37,409 nucleotides of DNA from an uncultured Geobacteraceae bacterium (GCA_903930585.1 CAIYZD010000371.1:1-37409), one strand, 5' to 3'. Positions 27,368 through 37,221 are shown, counted from the stretch's first letter. Numbers and translations: made by a program. Notes: generated by a model not told the origin, from the letters alone.

Positions 27368-28816
27368 TCAGTACGATGTTGCCAGAACGGTCATCTTGAT
27401 GCGACCGATAATGGCAATAATCGGCGCCATATCTTCCGGTAGATGCCCTTCAAGCAGCTTGAGGTGTGTAGGATCAGCCGGCAGCTGGTTGTAAATGGGG
27501 TCTACAGAAACCCAGTTGTCATTGATAAAACTCTCGGCCCAGCTATGATACAGAAAGCCCTTTCCCTCCAGGAGCACCAGACCGGACACAAAACGGGTCG
27601 GAATGCCTGACGCACGCGCCAGCGCGGTATAGAGGCGGGCGTGTGTCTGGCAGTTGCCTTTTTTTGATGCGAGGCTCGCTACCGCACTGCCGCCGTCATC
27701 AAGCGTGTCATGCAACCAGTCTGCAGTCCAGGCTGCCAGAACGCGTGCCAAATCTTCCTGGCTATTAACTCCCGCAGCCAGGGCTTTTGCTTGAGCCTTG
27801 ATTTCGGGTGCGTCTGACTCAATCTTGTCAGCAGGTTTCAGGTGTGCATCCGTTGGTTTTTGCGGTTTTGCGCCTGGGGATGGCTGAACCAGCGTGCCGG
27901 TCCTGATAATGACCCGTCCGTTACCGTGCCGCTCCACCTGCTGCCCCCCCTCCTGTAACAGTGGCATGGCATCATTCCATTCACTGATTTCGACGGCCAG
28001 CCCGGTAAGCTTCGCCGGATTTTTTATTGGCGGCTGTACGCGCACCAGGCTGAAGTCGTAAATCAGATCTTTTTTGGCAAGTGCCCAGTCGCTGATAAAG
28101 GGTGCAATCGTATTGGGTTGTTCCGCCTTTGTTGTCACCAGACCTTCACGGACGGACTCCTGAAGCGTATTTCCCAGTTTGTCTATCCAGATGTCATTGT
28201 TTACAAAGGGATACAGATTGTTGCGGAGCTTGAGAGCGGGCAGGCCTTCGGGCGTTGGTTCTTCGCCCAGCACGGTTATCTGTACCTCCTTGATCTTGAG
28301 CTCTTCCGGATCGAACTCCTGAATTTTATATGACGATCCCGCTACGCCACCACCACGCATGAGTGGGTAAACATTAAGAGCGGGGCCAGGATACACGTCT
28401 CCTTTGAACCGGAGTATTTTGTCGGATGTTTTTCCGTTGGTTTCGCTTTTGATATAAAGAGCGCTGCCGCTGACCTTGCCGCTGACGTGCGATGGCGAAC
28501 CATTTATCGTTTGATCCACATCAAATGACCGGAGTGTCAGGTTTTTCGACACCAGGTACGTTTCGCGCATTGACGCTTCTTTCGAAAAACTCATGACTTT
28601 CATCCTGACGCTTCCGTCTCCCTCCATGCGGTAGCCATCTTCGGACTTTTCAATGCGTTGTCGGTAGAATCCGACGCGATCACTGTTTACATAAATACCG
28701 AACCAGCGCTCCGAAAGGGGAGGCGTTTCAATCTTGCCGAAAGGAGCTGCCGGAGCGGCCTTGGCGTAGCAGAGCACGAACACGCTTGCAACAAAAAAAG
28801 AGACGTATTTTTTCAT
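27368..28816 (-). CDS. Secreted transglutaminase-like cysteine protein
   Basis: A 482-residue protein with a signal peptide (MKKYVSFFVASVFVLCYAKAAPA), a long beta-rich N-terminal part and a C-terminal transglutaminase-like domain. The catalytic triad is C389 (KKGNCQTHARLYTALARASG), H424 (FLYHSWAESF) and D439 (WVSVDPIYNQ). Bacterial members act as proteases, peptide cross-linkers or amidases in the envelope. The start at 28816 has AAGGA seven bases upstream and gives the signal peptide; a longer reading from 28852 is rejected. A strong hairpin lies in the 5' region. Its role within this c-di-GMP neighbourhood is unknown. Confidence 0.9.
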   Translation of the reverse strand: MKKYVSFFVASVFVLCYAKAAPAAPFGKIETPPLSERWFGIYVNSDRVGFYRQRIEKSEDGYRMEGDGSVRMKVMSFSKEASMRETYLVSKNLTLRSFDVDQTINGSPSHVSGKVSGSALYIKSETNGKTSDKILRFKGDVYPGPALNVYPLMRGGGVAGSSYKIQEFDPEELKIKEVQITVLGEEPTPEGLPALKLRNNLYPFVNNDIWIDKLGNTLQESVREGLVTTKAEQPNTIAPFISDWALAKKDLIYDFSLVRVQPPIKNPAKLTGLAVEISEWNDAMPLLQEGGQQVERHGNGRVIIRTGTLVQPSPGAKPQKPTDAHLKPADKIESDAPEIKAQAKALAAGVNSQEDLARVLAAWTADWLHDTLDDGGSAVASLASKKGNCQTHARLYTALARASGIPTRFVSGLVLLEGKGFLYHSWAESFINDNWVSVDPIYNQLPADPTHLKLLEGHLPEDMAPIIAIIGRIKMTVLATSY

Positions 28817-28845
28817 TATCAATCCTTTATACCGTGAATATGCAA

Positions 28846-28894
28846 GCGCCACCCGCCTTCAGACACGTGAAAACAGGCTGAAGGCAGGTGGCGC
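28846..28894 (-). terminator. 17-base-pair hairpin between the GGDEF and transglutaminase genes
   Basis: The arms 28846-28862 and 28878-28894 pair fully on the minus strand (one position is G-U there but C-A on the plus strand), around a 15-base loop. It starts about 28 bases after the GGDEF stop. The tail on the minus strand (TTGCATATT) is a poor T-run, so it may attenuate or protect mRNA rather than fully terminate. Confidence 0.6.
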
Positions 28895-28921
28895 GTATGA
28901 TGCGGGTGATAATGCCGCGTG

Positions 28922-29893
28922 TTACTCCTGCTCAGTCGCTTTTTTCTGGCTGGTTGCTACTGCAGGTGCGTTTTCCGGTTCGAGAAACTCAACCCGGTTT
29001 CGCCCGTTGGCTTTAGCCAGATACAGGGCATCGTCCGCCTGTTTGATAAATCTGTCGACGGTAGGTGAGCGTTCCGGGGAAAAACAGGCAACCCCCAGGC
29101 TTACAGTAAGGCTGAGTTTGCTCAGCGGCTCGCTGAATTTGGTGACCTGCACTGCCAGGCGGATGCGATCAGCAACAAAAACAGCCTCTTTCAGTGTTGA
29201 GTCCGGCAGGATCGCTACAAATTCTTCGCCGCCGTAACGAGCGGCGCAGTCATACCCGCGCAACTCGCTCTGCAGTTGCAACGCAACCTTCTGTAATACG
29301 GCATCCCCCTGCAGGTGGCCAAAATTATCATTAACCTGTTTGAAGTGGTCGATATCGAGCAAGATCAATGAGAGGTTGCCTCCCTTGCGAATGCTTCGTT
29401 GCACCTCTTTGTCGAGGGCTTCCATCATATAGCGGCGGTTGAAAAGTCCAGTCAGGTGATCGGTATTGGAAAGTTCCAGCAACAACTCATTGGAACGCTT
29501 CAGTTCATCCTGCAACTTTTTTATTTTGAGGTGGACCTTAACCCGGGCAACCAGTTCCTCATGGTCAAACGGCTTGGTGATGTAATCGCTGGCGCCCTGT
29601 TCAAGCCCCTTGATCTTGCGTTCCCGGTCATTCATGCCGGTCAGGATAATAACAGGGATGTCTTGAAGGTCCGGCCGTGCTTTCAGCATGCTCAGAAACT
29701 TGAAACCGTCGATACGCGGCATCTCCAAATCGCACAAGATGATGTCCACACTCGAAGAGAGCAGCTTCTTGAACCCTTCCAGGCCATCTTCAGCCTCGTA
29801 ATAGCGAGTGAAGAGGCTGAACGACTCAAGAGTTCTGATTATCTGCTCCCTGACGGAGACGGAGTCATCTATAATAAGTACGCTGGAGGCCAT
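28922..29893 (-). CDS. Response regulator diguanylate cyclase (REC-GGDEF)
   Basis: A 323-residue PleD/WspR-like protein. The receiver has D10, phospho-acceptor D55 (LCDLEMPRIDG) and K107; a helical linker leads to a GGDEF domain with active site GGEEF (221-225). The inhibitory I-site RxxD is present as RGYD (212-215), exactly five residues before the active site, so the enzyme should be subject to product inhibition. It makes c-di-GMP from GTP, most likely when phosphorylated dimers form. It is the synthetic counterpart of the HD-GYP and PilZ proteins encoded nearby. Confidence 0.96.
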   Translation of the reverse strand: MASSVLIIDDSVSVREQIIRTLESFSLFTRYYEAEDGLEGFKKLLSSSVDIILCDLEMPRIDGFKFLSMLKARPDLQDIPVIILTGMNDRERKIKGLEQGASDYITKPFDHEELVARVKVHLKIKKLQDELKRSNELLLELSNTDHLTGLFNRRYMMEALDKEVQRSIRKGGNLSLILLDIDHFKQVNDNFGHLQGDAVLQKVALQLQSELRGYDCAARYGGEEFVAILPDSTLKEAVFVADRIRLAVQVTKFSEPLSKLSLTVSLGVACFSPERSPTVDRFIKQADDALYLAKANGRNRVEFLEPENAPAVATSQKKATEQE

Positions 29894-29968
29894 GGCCTGA
29901 AAGTGTAGCCCAACTTATCTCAAAACTCAATTAATAAAACAGCTATCTCTGCGGGAATCCGAATAAAT

Positions 29969-30634
29969 TCAGAGCAGTGGTTCGTGGGCAAGACGCTTCA
30001 TTTCCAAAATAGTGGCCGCATAATCAGGCGCTCCGAACACGGCGCTGCCAGCGACGAAGACGTCCGCGCCCGCATGGGAGATCCGGGCGATATTGGCTGG
30101 CTTGACACCACCGTCAACTTCAAGCTCGGCTTCGGAACCGCGTCGGTCCAGCATCTCCCGCAAGGAATGGATCTTTGGCAGGCATGCTTCAATGAAGCTC
30201 TGGCCGCCAAAACCGGGGTTGACGGTCATGAGCAGCACCAGGTCGAGCTCTTCGACAATGTAGTCGAGGACGTTTAACGGAGTGGCTGGGTTGAGTGAAA
30301 CTCCGGCCCGTTTCCCGAAAGATTTTATCAGCTGTACAGTGCGATGCAGGTGGTTGGTCGCTTCAGCATGGACGACGATAATATCGGCGCCGGCCGCTGC
30401 AAAGTCCGAAATATAGAGATCGGGATTCTCAATCATCAGGTGCACGTCAAGCGGAAGCGTTGTTACCGAGCGGGCAGCCTCGACAATCAGCGGTCCGATT
30501 GTGATGTTGGGGACAAAATGACCATCCATCACGTCGATATGGATATAGTCGGCGCCGGCAGCCTCAACGGCCCGGATTTCATCGCCAAGACGCGAAAAGT
30601 CGGCAGACAGGATGGATGGAGCAATTTTTTTCAT
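29969..30634 (-). CDS. rpe: Ribulose-phosphate 3-epimerase
   Basis: A 221-residue TIM-barrel enzyme that interconverts ribulose 5-phosphate and xylulose 5-phosphate in the pentose phosphate pathway. Diagnostic segments are [26 protein letters not shown] (metal-binding His and Asp), [23 protein letters not shown] (phosphate grip) and [10 protein letters not shown]. The ATG at 30634 has AGGAG six bases upstream; the longer reading to 30736 would run into rsmB. It follows rsmB by 16 bases. Confidence 0.97.
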   Translation of the reverse strand: MKKIAPSILSADFSRLGDEIRAVEAAGADYIHIDVMDGHFVPNITIGPLIVEAARSVTTLPLDVHLMIENPDLYISDFAAAGADIIVVHAEATNHLHRTVQLIKSFGKRAGVSLNPATPLNVLDYIVEELDLVLLMTVNPGFGGQSFIEACLPKIHSLREMLDRRGSEAELEVDGGVKPANIARISHAGADVFVAGSAVFGAPDYAATILEMKRLAHEPLL

Positions 30635-30650
30635 GGAGAACTCCTGTACG

Positions 30651-32024
30651 TTATAGTGAACGTTTAATGCGTGCGGCAAAAAAACCGTCCATGCCGTGAC
30701 GGTGCGGCCAGACCCTGAACATGCCATAGAACGCAATCAGGTCACTCCAGCCGGGAAAATGATCGTTCAAATTTTCTAGCACGAACGCGGGATGGTGCAA
30801 AAGAAAATCTTCCACCACCAGCTCATTTTCCGCTTCGGAGGTTGAGCATGTCGAGTAAAGCAGCGTGCCGCCCGGCTTTAGCTTGACGGCGGCATTGTTC
30901 AGCAGGGTTTTCTGGACGGCGGCCAGACGGGTGATGTCGCCGGAGAAGAGACGCCATTTTGCCTCAGGATTGCGGCGGATAACTCCGAGTCCCGAACAGG
31001 GAGCATCCAGCAGGATCCGGTCAAAAAAACCGTCGGGAAACGTGTCCGGCTGATGCAGGTCGGCAACAGATGTTGAAATGCTCCGTATTCCGAGACGACG
31101 GACGTTGTCCTGAACCAGCGTCAATTTCGAGCGGGAGATATCCGTTGCGATCACTTCGCCACGGTCATCCATCAGTTGGGCGAGGTGTCCGCATTTACCG
31201 CCGGGTGCGCAGCAGGCGTCCCAGATGCGTTCGCCCGGTTCGGCCCCGAGCAGTCGTGCGGCCAGCTGTGATGCCTCGTCCTGTACGGCGAACAGGCCGG
31301 CATCAAAGCCGGGAAGCGTACTGATGGTGTGGCGCCCGGTAACCGTGATGCCGTCGGGCGAAAAGCGGCACGCCGTTGCTTCGATCCCCTGCCGTTCAAA
31401 CGCCTCACATAGTTGGTTCCGGTCGGTGCGAAGGGTGTTGACCCGGAGCGTCAGCGGGGGTTGCTGTGACGAAGCCTCTGCCAGCAACCCGGCTTCAGTG
31501 ACGCCAAGTTGTTCGATCCACTGTGCAACCAGCCACTCCGGCTGGGAATGCCGGGCTGCAATCGCCGCCGCCGGATTGGCGCCGATATCCGGAAAGCTGA
31601 TCGTATCGCGCCGCCGCAGGTAGTTTCTCAGGACGGCATTGATCAACCCGCTGGTGCCCGGTGTAATAAGCTTAGCCAGGTTGACCGATTCATTGACGGC
31701 GGCCGACTCGGGAATGCGATCAAGACAGGTCAGCTGGTACAGCCCGATCCGAAGAATGACCAGCGCCAGTGGATCAAGCTCAATCATCGGCTTTTCGAGC
31801 AATTGTTGCAGAATATGGTCCAGAGTCCCCTGACGGCGCAGTACGCCGAATACGAGTTCGGCGTACAGACCCCGGTCAGGTCCGCTCAGGATGCCGTTCG
31901 AAAGCTCGTTGTCGATCAGGCGATCGGCAAATCCACCCTCTTTCCTGATACGCAGCAGGGTTTCGCAGGCTGCTTGCCGGGGATTTGCCGTGAAGGCGCC
32001 TTTTGCGGCACGTCTAATAATCAT
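30651..32024 (-). CDS. rsmB: 16S rRNA m5C967 methyltransferase RsmB
   Basis: The 457-residue protein has an N-terminal NusB-like helical domain (about 10-140, [21 protein letters not shown]) and a C-terminal SAM-dependent methyltransferase with [16 protein letters not shown], the motif [15 protein letters not shown] and YSTCS, whose two cysteines are the pair used for C5 methylation of cytosine. The NusB-like part distinguishes RsmB from other RNA m5C enzymes. The ATG at 32024 has GAGG upstream and overlaps the htpX end by 11 bases; a start at 32057 would overlap further. Confidence 0.96.
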   Translation of the reverse strand: MIIRRAAKGAFTANPRQAACETLLRIRKEGGFADRLIDNELSNGILSGPDRGLYAELVFGVLRRQGTLDHILQQLLEKPMIELDPLALVILRIGLYQLTCLDRIPESAAVNESVNLAKLITPGTSGLINAVLRNYLRRRDTISFPDIGANPAAAIAARHSQPEWLVAQWIEQLGVTEAGLLAEASSQQPPLTLRVNTLRTDRNQLCEAFERQGIEATACRFSPDGITVTGRHTISTLPGFDAGLFAVQDEASQLAARLLGAEPGERIWDACCAPGGKCGHLAQLMDDRGEVIATDISRSKLTLVQDNVRRLGIRSISTSVADLHQPDTFPDGFFDRILLDAPCSGLGVIRRNPEAKWRLFSGDITRLAAVQKTLLNNAAVKLKPGGTLLYSTCSTSEAENELVVEDFLLHHPAFVLENLNDHFPGWSDLIAFYGMFRVWPHRHGMDGFFAARIKRSL

Positions 32025-32871
32025 GATTCCTCGATATGTCTTCCAGGCGATGGACACGCTCCGGAATAGGGGGGTGGGTGGAGAAGAGCGACATCATTCC
32101 GCCTCCGGTCAGTGGGTTGACAATAAACATATGTGCGGTGGCGGCATTCGCTGCCATCGGGATCTGCTGACTTCCCAACTCCAGTTTTTGCAGTGCCCTG
32201 GCAAGAGAGAGCGGGTTGCCGCTGATGTGTGCTCCCGCGGCGTCGGCGCTGAATTCCCGCGAGCGCGAAATAGCCATCTGGACCAGCATGGCGGCAATGG
32301 GGGCCAGAATTGCCATGAAAAGCATGCCGAACATACCGCCTCCCGCCTCGTCGTCATCGCCTCGTCCTCCGCCAACCATGGCGCCCCACTGTGCCATATG
32401 AGCCAGATAGGTGATAGCTCCGGCAAAGGTGGCGGCAAGGGTGGAGATGAGGATATCACGATTCTTGACGTGACCAAGCTCATGAGCCATAACACCGGCC
32501 AGTTCTTCATCGGTCAGGAGCCGCATGATTCCGGTGGTGGCTGCGACAGCCGCATGTTCCGGATTGCGGCCGGTGGCAAAGGCATTGGGGCTGTCGTCCT
32601 GAATGACATACACCTTCGGCATCGGGACTCCTGCCCGCCCGGCCAGATGCCGGACAATACCGTAAAAACGCGGGTTGTCCTGTTCTTCTATCGGTCTCGC
32701 CCCGTACATGCTGAGCACGATCTTGTCGGAGAACCAGTAGGAGAAGAAGTTCATTCCCCCTGCCAGCAGAAAGGCCATGGTCATTCCCCCCCTGCCGCCG
32801 ATTGCGCCGCCGATCAGTATCAGCAGTATGGTCAACAGTGCCATTAATAATGCTGTTTTGACTGTATTCAT
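32014..32871 (-). CDS. htpX: Membrane zinc metalloprotease HtpX
   Basis: A 285-residue M48-family protease with two N-terminal membrane helices ([37 protein letters not shown]), the zinc motif [10 protein letters not shown] and the downstream Glu in [10 protein letters not shown]. HtpX degrades misfolded inner-membrane proteins. The ATG at 32871 with GAGG six bases upstream is preferred over a GTG at 32886. It heads the htpX-rsmB-rpe set, and a candidate promoter lies about 50 bases upstream. Confidence 0.96.
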   Translation of the reverse strand: MNTVKTALLMALLTILLILIGGAIGGRGGMTMAFLLAGGMNFFSYWFSDKIVLSMYGARPIEEQDNPRFYGIVRHLAGRAGVPMPKVYVIQDDSPNAFATGRNPEHAAVAATTGIMRLLTDEELAGVMAHELGHVKNRDILISTLAATFAGAITYLAHMAQWGAMVGGGRGDDDEAGGGMFGMLFMAILAPIAAMLVQMAISRSREFSADAAGAHISGNPLSLARALQKLELGSQQIPMAANAATAHMFIVNPLTGGGMMSLFSTHPPIPERVHRLEDISRNHDY

Positions 32872-32922
32872 TGCGATCCTCATCACTACTTCTCACGTGT
32901 GTCGTCCAAACATAATTTTCTC

Positions 32923-32951
32923 ATAATAGTCACCATTCAGCAAAAGCGCAA
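32923..32951 (-). promoter_or_regulatory. Candidate promoter for htpX-rsmB-rpe
   Basis: On the minus strand TTGCGC (32951-32946), a 17-base spacer and TATTAT (32928-32923) precede htpX. The -35 box is partial. Confidence 0.4.
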
Positions 32952-33023
32952 GGGTGACGAAATTTACTGACTCACTATGCTCTTTAGGTGCTGTGGAGAA
33001 TGTCACAAAAACAGCTATTTCCC

Positions 33024-33052
33024 TTGCATACCTCTCATCGATTTGCTATTGT
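33024..33052 (+). promoter_or_regulatory. Candidate promoter for the radical SAM/rng genes
   Basis: TTGCAT (33024-33029), a 17-base spacer and TATTGT (33047-33052) lie about 40 bases before the ATG at 33094. Both boxes are imperfect. Confidence 0.35.
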
Positions 33053-33093
33053 CCCAGACCGTCTAAATCTTGCACAAGAACCGAATTTTATTC

Positions 33094-35565
33094 ATGAATC
33101 TTCTGGCTGTCGAAAAACCTGCCCGCTATATGGGTGGCGAAATGGGCTCCATCCGCAAGGATAATGCCGATCTGCGCTTTGTCCTTGCGTTTCCGGACGT
33201 GTACGAAGTTGGCATGAGCCATTTAGGACTGCGCATCTTGTACCATATCCTGAATGAGGTTGAAGGGCTTGCCGCCGAGCGTGTATTTGCGCCCTGGCCG
33301 GATATGGAGACGCAGATGCGCGCTGCCGGTGTTCCGCTGGCAACGCTTGAAACGGCGACTCCCCTCTCTTCCTGCGATATCATCGGTTTCACCCTGCAGT
33401 ACGAGCTTTCCTATACCAATATTCTGAATATGCTTCGTTTGGGCGGGATTCCGCTCCTGGCAAGTGACCGTGAAGATGGTTTTCCGCTGATTATTGCCGG
33501 CGGCCCCTGCGCCTATAATCCGGAACCGCTGGCGCCCTTCTTTGATGCCGTGCTTCTGGGGGATGGCGAAGAAGCGGTGCTGGAAATCGCCCAGGTGGTA
33601 CGGGAAGCGAAAACGTCGGGTGAGAGTAAGGCCCGGCTGCTCGAACGCCTGTCGGCTGTCGAAGGGGTCTATATCCCCTCGTTCTTTGAGCCGCAGTATG
33701 CACCGGATGGCACCCTGTCCACCATCCGACCGCTTAAATCCGGCTACACATCCGTTCGTCGGCGCTTTCTTGCTGATCTTGATGCGGCGCCTTATCCGGA
33801 TTCGCCTGTCGTACCGTTTATGAAAACCATCCATGACCGCGTTGCGGTGGAAATTGCTCGCGGCTGCACGCGCGGGTGCCGTTTCTGTCAGGCCGGGTAT
33901 GTCTACCGTCCGCTTCGTGAGCGCTCTCCCGCTACTATTCTCAATCTGGTGGAGCAGTCGCTCAAAGCTACCGGCTATGACGAAATATCGCTTCTTTCGC
34001 TTTCCACCGGTGACTATTCCTGTGTCACTCCGCTGGTAACCGAATTAATGGCGCGCTATGCCGAGGATCGGGTTGCCGTTTCGCTGCCATCGCTCAGGGT
34101 CGGGAGCTTGTCGGATGAACTGATCGAGGAGATTAAAAAAGTACGCAAGACCGGTTTTACCCTGGCGCCGGAAGCGGGAAGCGACCGGATGCGGCGGGTT
34201 ATCAATAAGGGGATCACCGAGGCTGATTTGATATCCGGTGCTGCTGCGATCTATGCAGCCGGCTGGCGTTTGATCAAGCTCTATTTCATGATCGGTTTGC
34301 CGGGGGAAACGGCTGACGATGTTGCCCAGATAGCGACGCTGGCGCGTCAGGTCAAAGACCAGGCCAAGGGGAGCGGCGTTTCCGGTGATGTCAATGTTGC
34401 CGTCAGCACCTTTGTCCCCAAGGCACATACGCCATTCCAGTGGGAACCGCAGATCTCCATGCAGGAAACTACTGATTTTCAGTATCAACTTCATTGCGAT
34501 CTCAAAAAACGCAAATTGAAATTCAAATGGCAGGATGCGCCGCTTTCATTCATGGAAGGGGTTTTTGCCCGGGGCGACCGTCGTCTGGCGCCGCTTCTGA
34601 TCCGGGCCGTTGAGCTGGGGTGCCGTTTCGATGGCTGGCGTGAACACTTCTCTCTTGACCGGTGGCTGCAGGCATGTGCCGATTGCGCTATTGAACCGGA
34701 ATGGTATCTGCGCCGCCGGGAGCTGGATGAAGTCCTGCCGTGGGACCATCTCGATTGTGGTGTGACGCGCCAGTTTCTGCTGGCCGAACGCGAGCGGGCC
34801 CATGCGGAAGCGGTTACGAAAGATTGCCGTGACGGCAGTTGCAGCGCCTGCGGCGTCTGCGATTTTACCGAGGTGAAGAATCGTCTTTCCGACTTCGCAC
34901 CGCTTCCGCCACGGTCGAACAACACGGTTGATGAACCGGCAGCCGCGAGGATGCGTCTCAGGTTTGCCAAAACCGGAGTCATGCGCTATTTGAGCCATCT
35001 TGAGCTGATTACCGTCTTCACCCGTGCCGTCAGCAGGGGAGGGGTGCCGATCCTTTTTTCACTCGGCTTTCACCCGCATCCCCGGTTCTCATTCGGAACT
35101 GCTACGTCCGTGGGGATTGAATCGTGGGCGGAGTATATGGATATGTTTGTTGTTGCCGGTATCACTGCCCGGGATGTTCAGGAACGCCTTAATGCCGTGC
35201 TTCCGGAAGGGTTGCGGATTCTGGAGTCGGAGGAAGTCGATCCCAAATCGCCATCCATTTCGACGTTGATCGATGCGACCCGTTATCGGATAGTCATTGC
35301 CGGTGCTGATCCGAACGAATTGCCGAACCAATGTGTGCAATTTTTGGCACATGAATCTTATGGCATTCAACGGACCAAAAAGGGACAGACCCAGACCGTA
35401 GACTTGAGAAACGAGACCGTGTCGCTTTCTGTCGATGGGCGGACGGTAGAACTGGTCGCCCGAAGGGGCAAGCCGGTTGAGTTTGCCCGTGCCATTACCG
35501 GCAATGAGACGCTTAAGGGTGATGATATCCAGGTCGAAAAACGGGAAGTCATCTTTACCCTGTAA
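33094..35565 (+). CDS. B12-binding-type radical SAM protein fused to DUF2344
   Basis: The 823-residue protein joins two conserved families (TIGR03960 and TIGR03936). Residues 1-~200 resemble a cobalamin-binding Rossmann domain (LRFVLAFPDVYEVGMSHLGLRIL), and the radical SAM cluster is C258, C262, C265 in GCTRGCRFCQAG. A second Cys group CRDGSCSACGVC lies near 577-588. From ~618 comes the DUF2344 domain (MRLRFAKTGVMRYLSHLEL, LGFHPHPRFSFG). The reaction is unknown. Separate genes of these two families often lie beside rng, which is the case here, hinting at RNA or ribosome modification. The ATG at 33094 matches the family start; a TTG at 33070 is possible. Confidence 0.9.
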   Translation: MNLLAVEKPARYMGGEMGSIRKDNADLRFVLAFPDVYEVGMSHLGLRILYHILNEVEGLAAERVFAPWPDMETQMRAAGVPLATLETATPLSSCDIIGFTLQYELSYTNILNMLRLGGIPLLASDREDGFPLIIAGGPCAYNPEPLAPFFDAVLLGDGEEAVLEIAQVVREAKTSGESKARLLERLSAVEGVYIPSFFEPQYAPDGTLSTIRPLKSGYTSVRRRFLADLDAAPYPDSPVVPFMKTIHDRVAVEIARGCTRGCRFCQAGYVYRPLRERSPATILNLVEQSLKATGYDEISLLSLSTGDYSCVTPLVTELMARYAEDRVAVSLPSLRVGSLSDELIEEIKKVRKTGFTLAPEAGSDRMRRVINKGITEADLISGAAAIYAAGWRLIKLYFMIGLPGETADDVAQIATLARQVKDQAKGSGVSGDVNVAVSTFVPKAHTPFQWEPQISMQETTDFQYQLHCDLKKRKLKFKWQDAPLSFMEGVFARGDRRLAPLLIRAVELGCRFDGWREHFSLDRWLQACADCAIEPEWYLRRRELDEVLPWDHLDCGVTRQFLLAERERAHAEAVTKDCRDGSCSACGVCDFTEVKNRLSDFAPLPPRSNNTVDEPAAARMRLRFAKTGVMRYLSHLELITVFTRAVSRGGVPILFSLGFHPHPRFSFGTATSVGIESWAEYMDMFVVAGITARDVQERLNAVLPEGLRILESEEVDPKSPSISTLIDATRYRIVIAGADPNELPNQCVQFLAHESYGIQRTKKGQTQTVDLRNETVSLSVDGRTVELVARRGKPVEFARAITGNETLKGDDIQVEKREVIFTL

Positions 35566-35618
35566 ACAGTTACGAACATTTTTATTTATATATTTCAGGT
35601 TGAATGGAGAAAATCATT

Positions 35619-37145
35619 ATGGGAGCCGAGCTCGTTATTAATGCCGCTTCCCACGAAACCCGCATCGCGCTGATTGAGAACGGTACCATTGCCGAGCTTT
35701 ATATCGAACGGAGTCGCGAAAAGGGAATCGTGGGTAATATTTATAAAGGTCGGGTCATTCGTGTGCTTCCCGGCATGCAGGCCGCTTTTGTGGATATCGG
35801 TCTGGAGAAGGCCGCTTTCCTCTATGTTGCCGACGTATTCGATGCCATTGAGGAGTATGAGTCGCTGTTGTATGCCGGTAGTAAAAAGTATGATGAACCG
35901 CAGGTAGACCAGGAGGGGAATGATCGTCCTGAGTTCCGTCCGCTCCATCCGATAGAAGATCTTCTGCAGGAGGGGCAGGAACTTCTCGTGCAGATCTCAA
36001 AAGAACCTCTCGGCACCAAAGGAGCCCGTATCACCTCCCATATTTCGCTGCCGGGACGGCATCTGGTGTATATGCCTACGGTCGACCATATCGGGATTTC
36101 CCGGCGGATAGAGGATGAGCCGGAGCGCGAGCGGCTACGGGAAATCGTCGAACGGCTCAAGAAGACGGGTTCCGGGTATATCGTCAGGACCGTGTCGGAG
36201 GGAAAGAGCGAGGAAGACCTGGTGGCCGACATGCAGTATCTGACGACCTTGTGGGAGGAAATATCCAAGCGTCAGGCAAAGGCTGCGGTCCCATCGCTGC
36301 TGCATTCCGACCTGGATGTAGTCCAAAAAGTGGTCCGGGATATAGTAACCGAGCAGGTTGATAAAATAATCGTTGACTCACAGGTCGATTACGACCGGAT
36401 TGTGAATTTTATTTCTACCTTTGCATCAAAGATGAAGTATTCGATCGAGCTGTACGATGAGGAAGAGCCGATCTTTGATCATTACGGGCTGGAGGTTGAA
36501 ATCAGCAGGGCGCTGGGAAGAAAGGTCTGGCTCAAGTCGGGGGGGTATATCATCATCGAGCAGACCGAGGCTTTGAGCGCTGTCGACGTCAATACCGGTC
36601 GTTTTGTGGGTAAGCATAATCTTGAAGACACGATCTTGAAGACCAATCTGGAAGCGGTGAAAGAGATCGCCTATCAACTCCGGCTTCGTAATATCGGCGG
36701 GATCATCATTATCGATTTTATTGACATGGAAAAAGAGGTTAATCGCGAAAAAGTCTATGGGGCGTTGGAAGAAGCTCTGAAAGCGGATAAGTCAAAAACG
36801 AATATTCTGAAAATATCCGAACTTGGCCTGGTTGAGATGACCAGGAAACGGGTGCGCGAGAATATCAGCCGCATGATGTGCGAGCCATGCAGCTATTGTG
36901 AAGGGCGCGGCTACATCAAGTCGAAGATCACCGTCTGTCACGAAATATTCCGTGAATTACGGCGGGAAATGCTTGATATTCGCGGGACCAAGGCGACAGT
37001 GACAGTCCATCCGCAGGTGGCTGACCTGCTTTATGACGAGGAACGGCGTGGACTGGAAGAGCTGGAAAAGAAGTTCAAGAAAAGGATCACCGTGAGGGCA
37101 AAGCCCGGCTTTCACCAGGAACAGTTCGAAATATCAATTAACTGA
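35619..37145 (+). CDS. rng: Ribonuclease G/E-family endoribonuclease
   Basis: The 508-residue enzyme has an N-terminal S1 domain (about 35-125, GNIYKGRVIRVLPGMQAAFVDIG), the RNase H-like/DNase I-like catalytic core with DVNTGRF and IIDFIDM (acidic metal ligands), and the zinc-link cysteines in CEPCSYC. It lacks the long C-terminal scaffold of RNase E, so it is RNase G-like; it processes rRNA and degrades mRNA. The ATG at 35619 has GGAG nine bases upstream; an ATG at 35604 has no well-placed site. It follows the radical SAM gene by 53 bases and ends in a large hairpin. Confidence 0.95.
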   Translation: MGAELVINAASHETRIALIENGTIAELYIERSREKGIVGNIYKGRVIRVLPGMQAAFVDIGLEKAAFLYVADVFDAIEEYESLLYAGSKKYDEPQVDQEGNDRPEFRPLHPIEDLLQEGQELLVQISKEPLGTKGARITSHISLPGRHLVYMPTVDHIGISRRIEDEPERERLREIVERLKKTGSGYIVRTVSEGKSEEDLVADMQYLTTLWEEISKRQAKAAVPSLLHSDLDVVQKVVRDIVTEQVDKIIVDSQVDYDRIVNFISTFASKMKYSIELYDEEEPIFDHYGLEVEISRALGRKVWLKSGGYIIIEQTEALSAVDVNTGRFVGKHNLEDTILKTNLEAVKEIAYQLRLRNIGGIIIIDFIDMEKEVNREKVYGALEEALKADKSKTNILKISELGLVEMTRKRVRENISRMMCEPCSYCEGRGYIKSKITVCHEIFRELRREMLDIRGTKATVTVHPQVADLLYDEERRGLEELEKKFKKRITVRAKPGFHQEQFEISIN

Positions 37146-37162
37146 AGTACTGTTGTTTCGTG

Positions 37163-37208
37163 TTAAACGCAACGAGGCGGGGAGGTCTCCCTGCCTCGTT
37201 GCGTTTAA
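37163..37208. terminator. Large bidirectional terminator hairpin after rng
   Basis: TTAAACGCAACGAGGC (37163-37178) pairs perfectly with 37193-37208, and the inner bases GGGGAG/CTCCCT extend the stem (one G-T). It sits between convergent rng and the ribbon-helix-helix gene. T-runs are short (TTT) on both sides. Confidence 0.75.
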
Positions 37209-37221
37209 AGAGTAAAAGGTA

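Noticed and set aside
29902-29930. Promoter-like TTGAGT-N17-TACACT on the minus strand before the GGDEF gene
   Set aside because: The -10 box ends eight bases before the ATG, so it would produce an essentially leaderless mRNA; not listed without evidence, though it could be real.
31891-32847. A 318-codon plus-strand frame opposite htpX and the start of rsmB
   Set aside because: It is antisense to two clear genes; the His-rich translation reflects the complementary strand of htpX.
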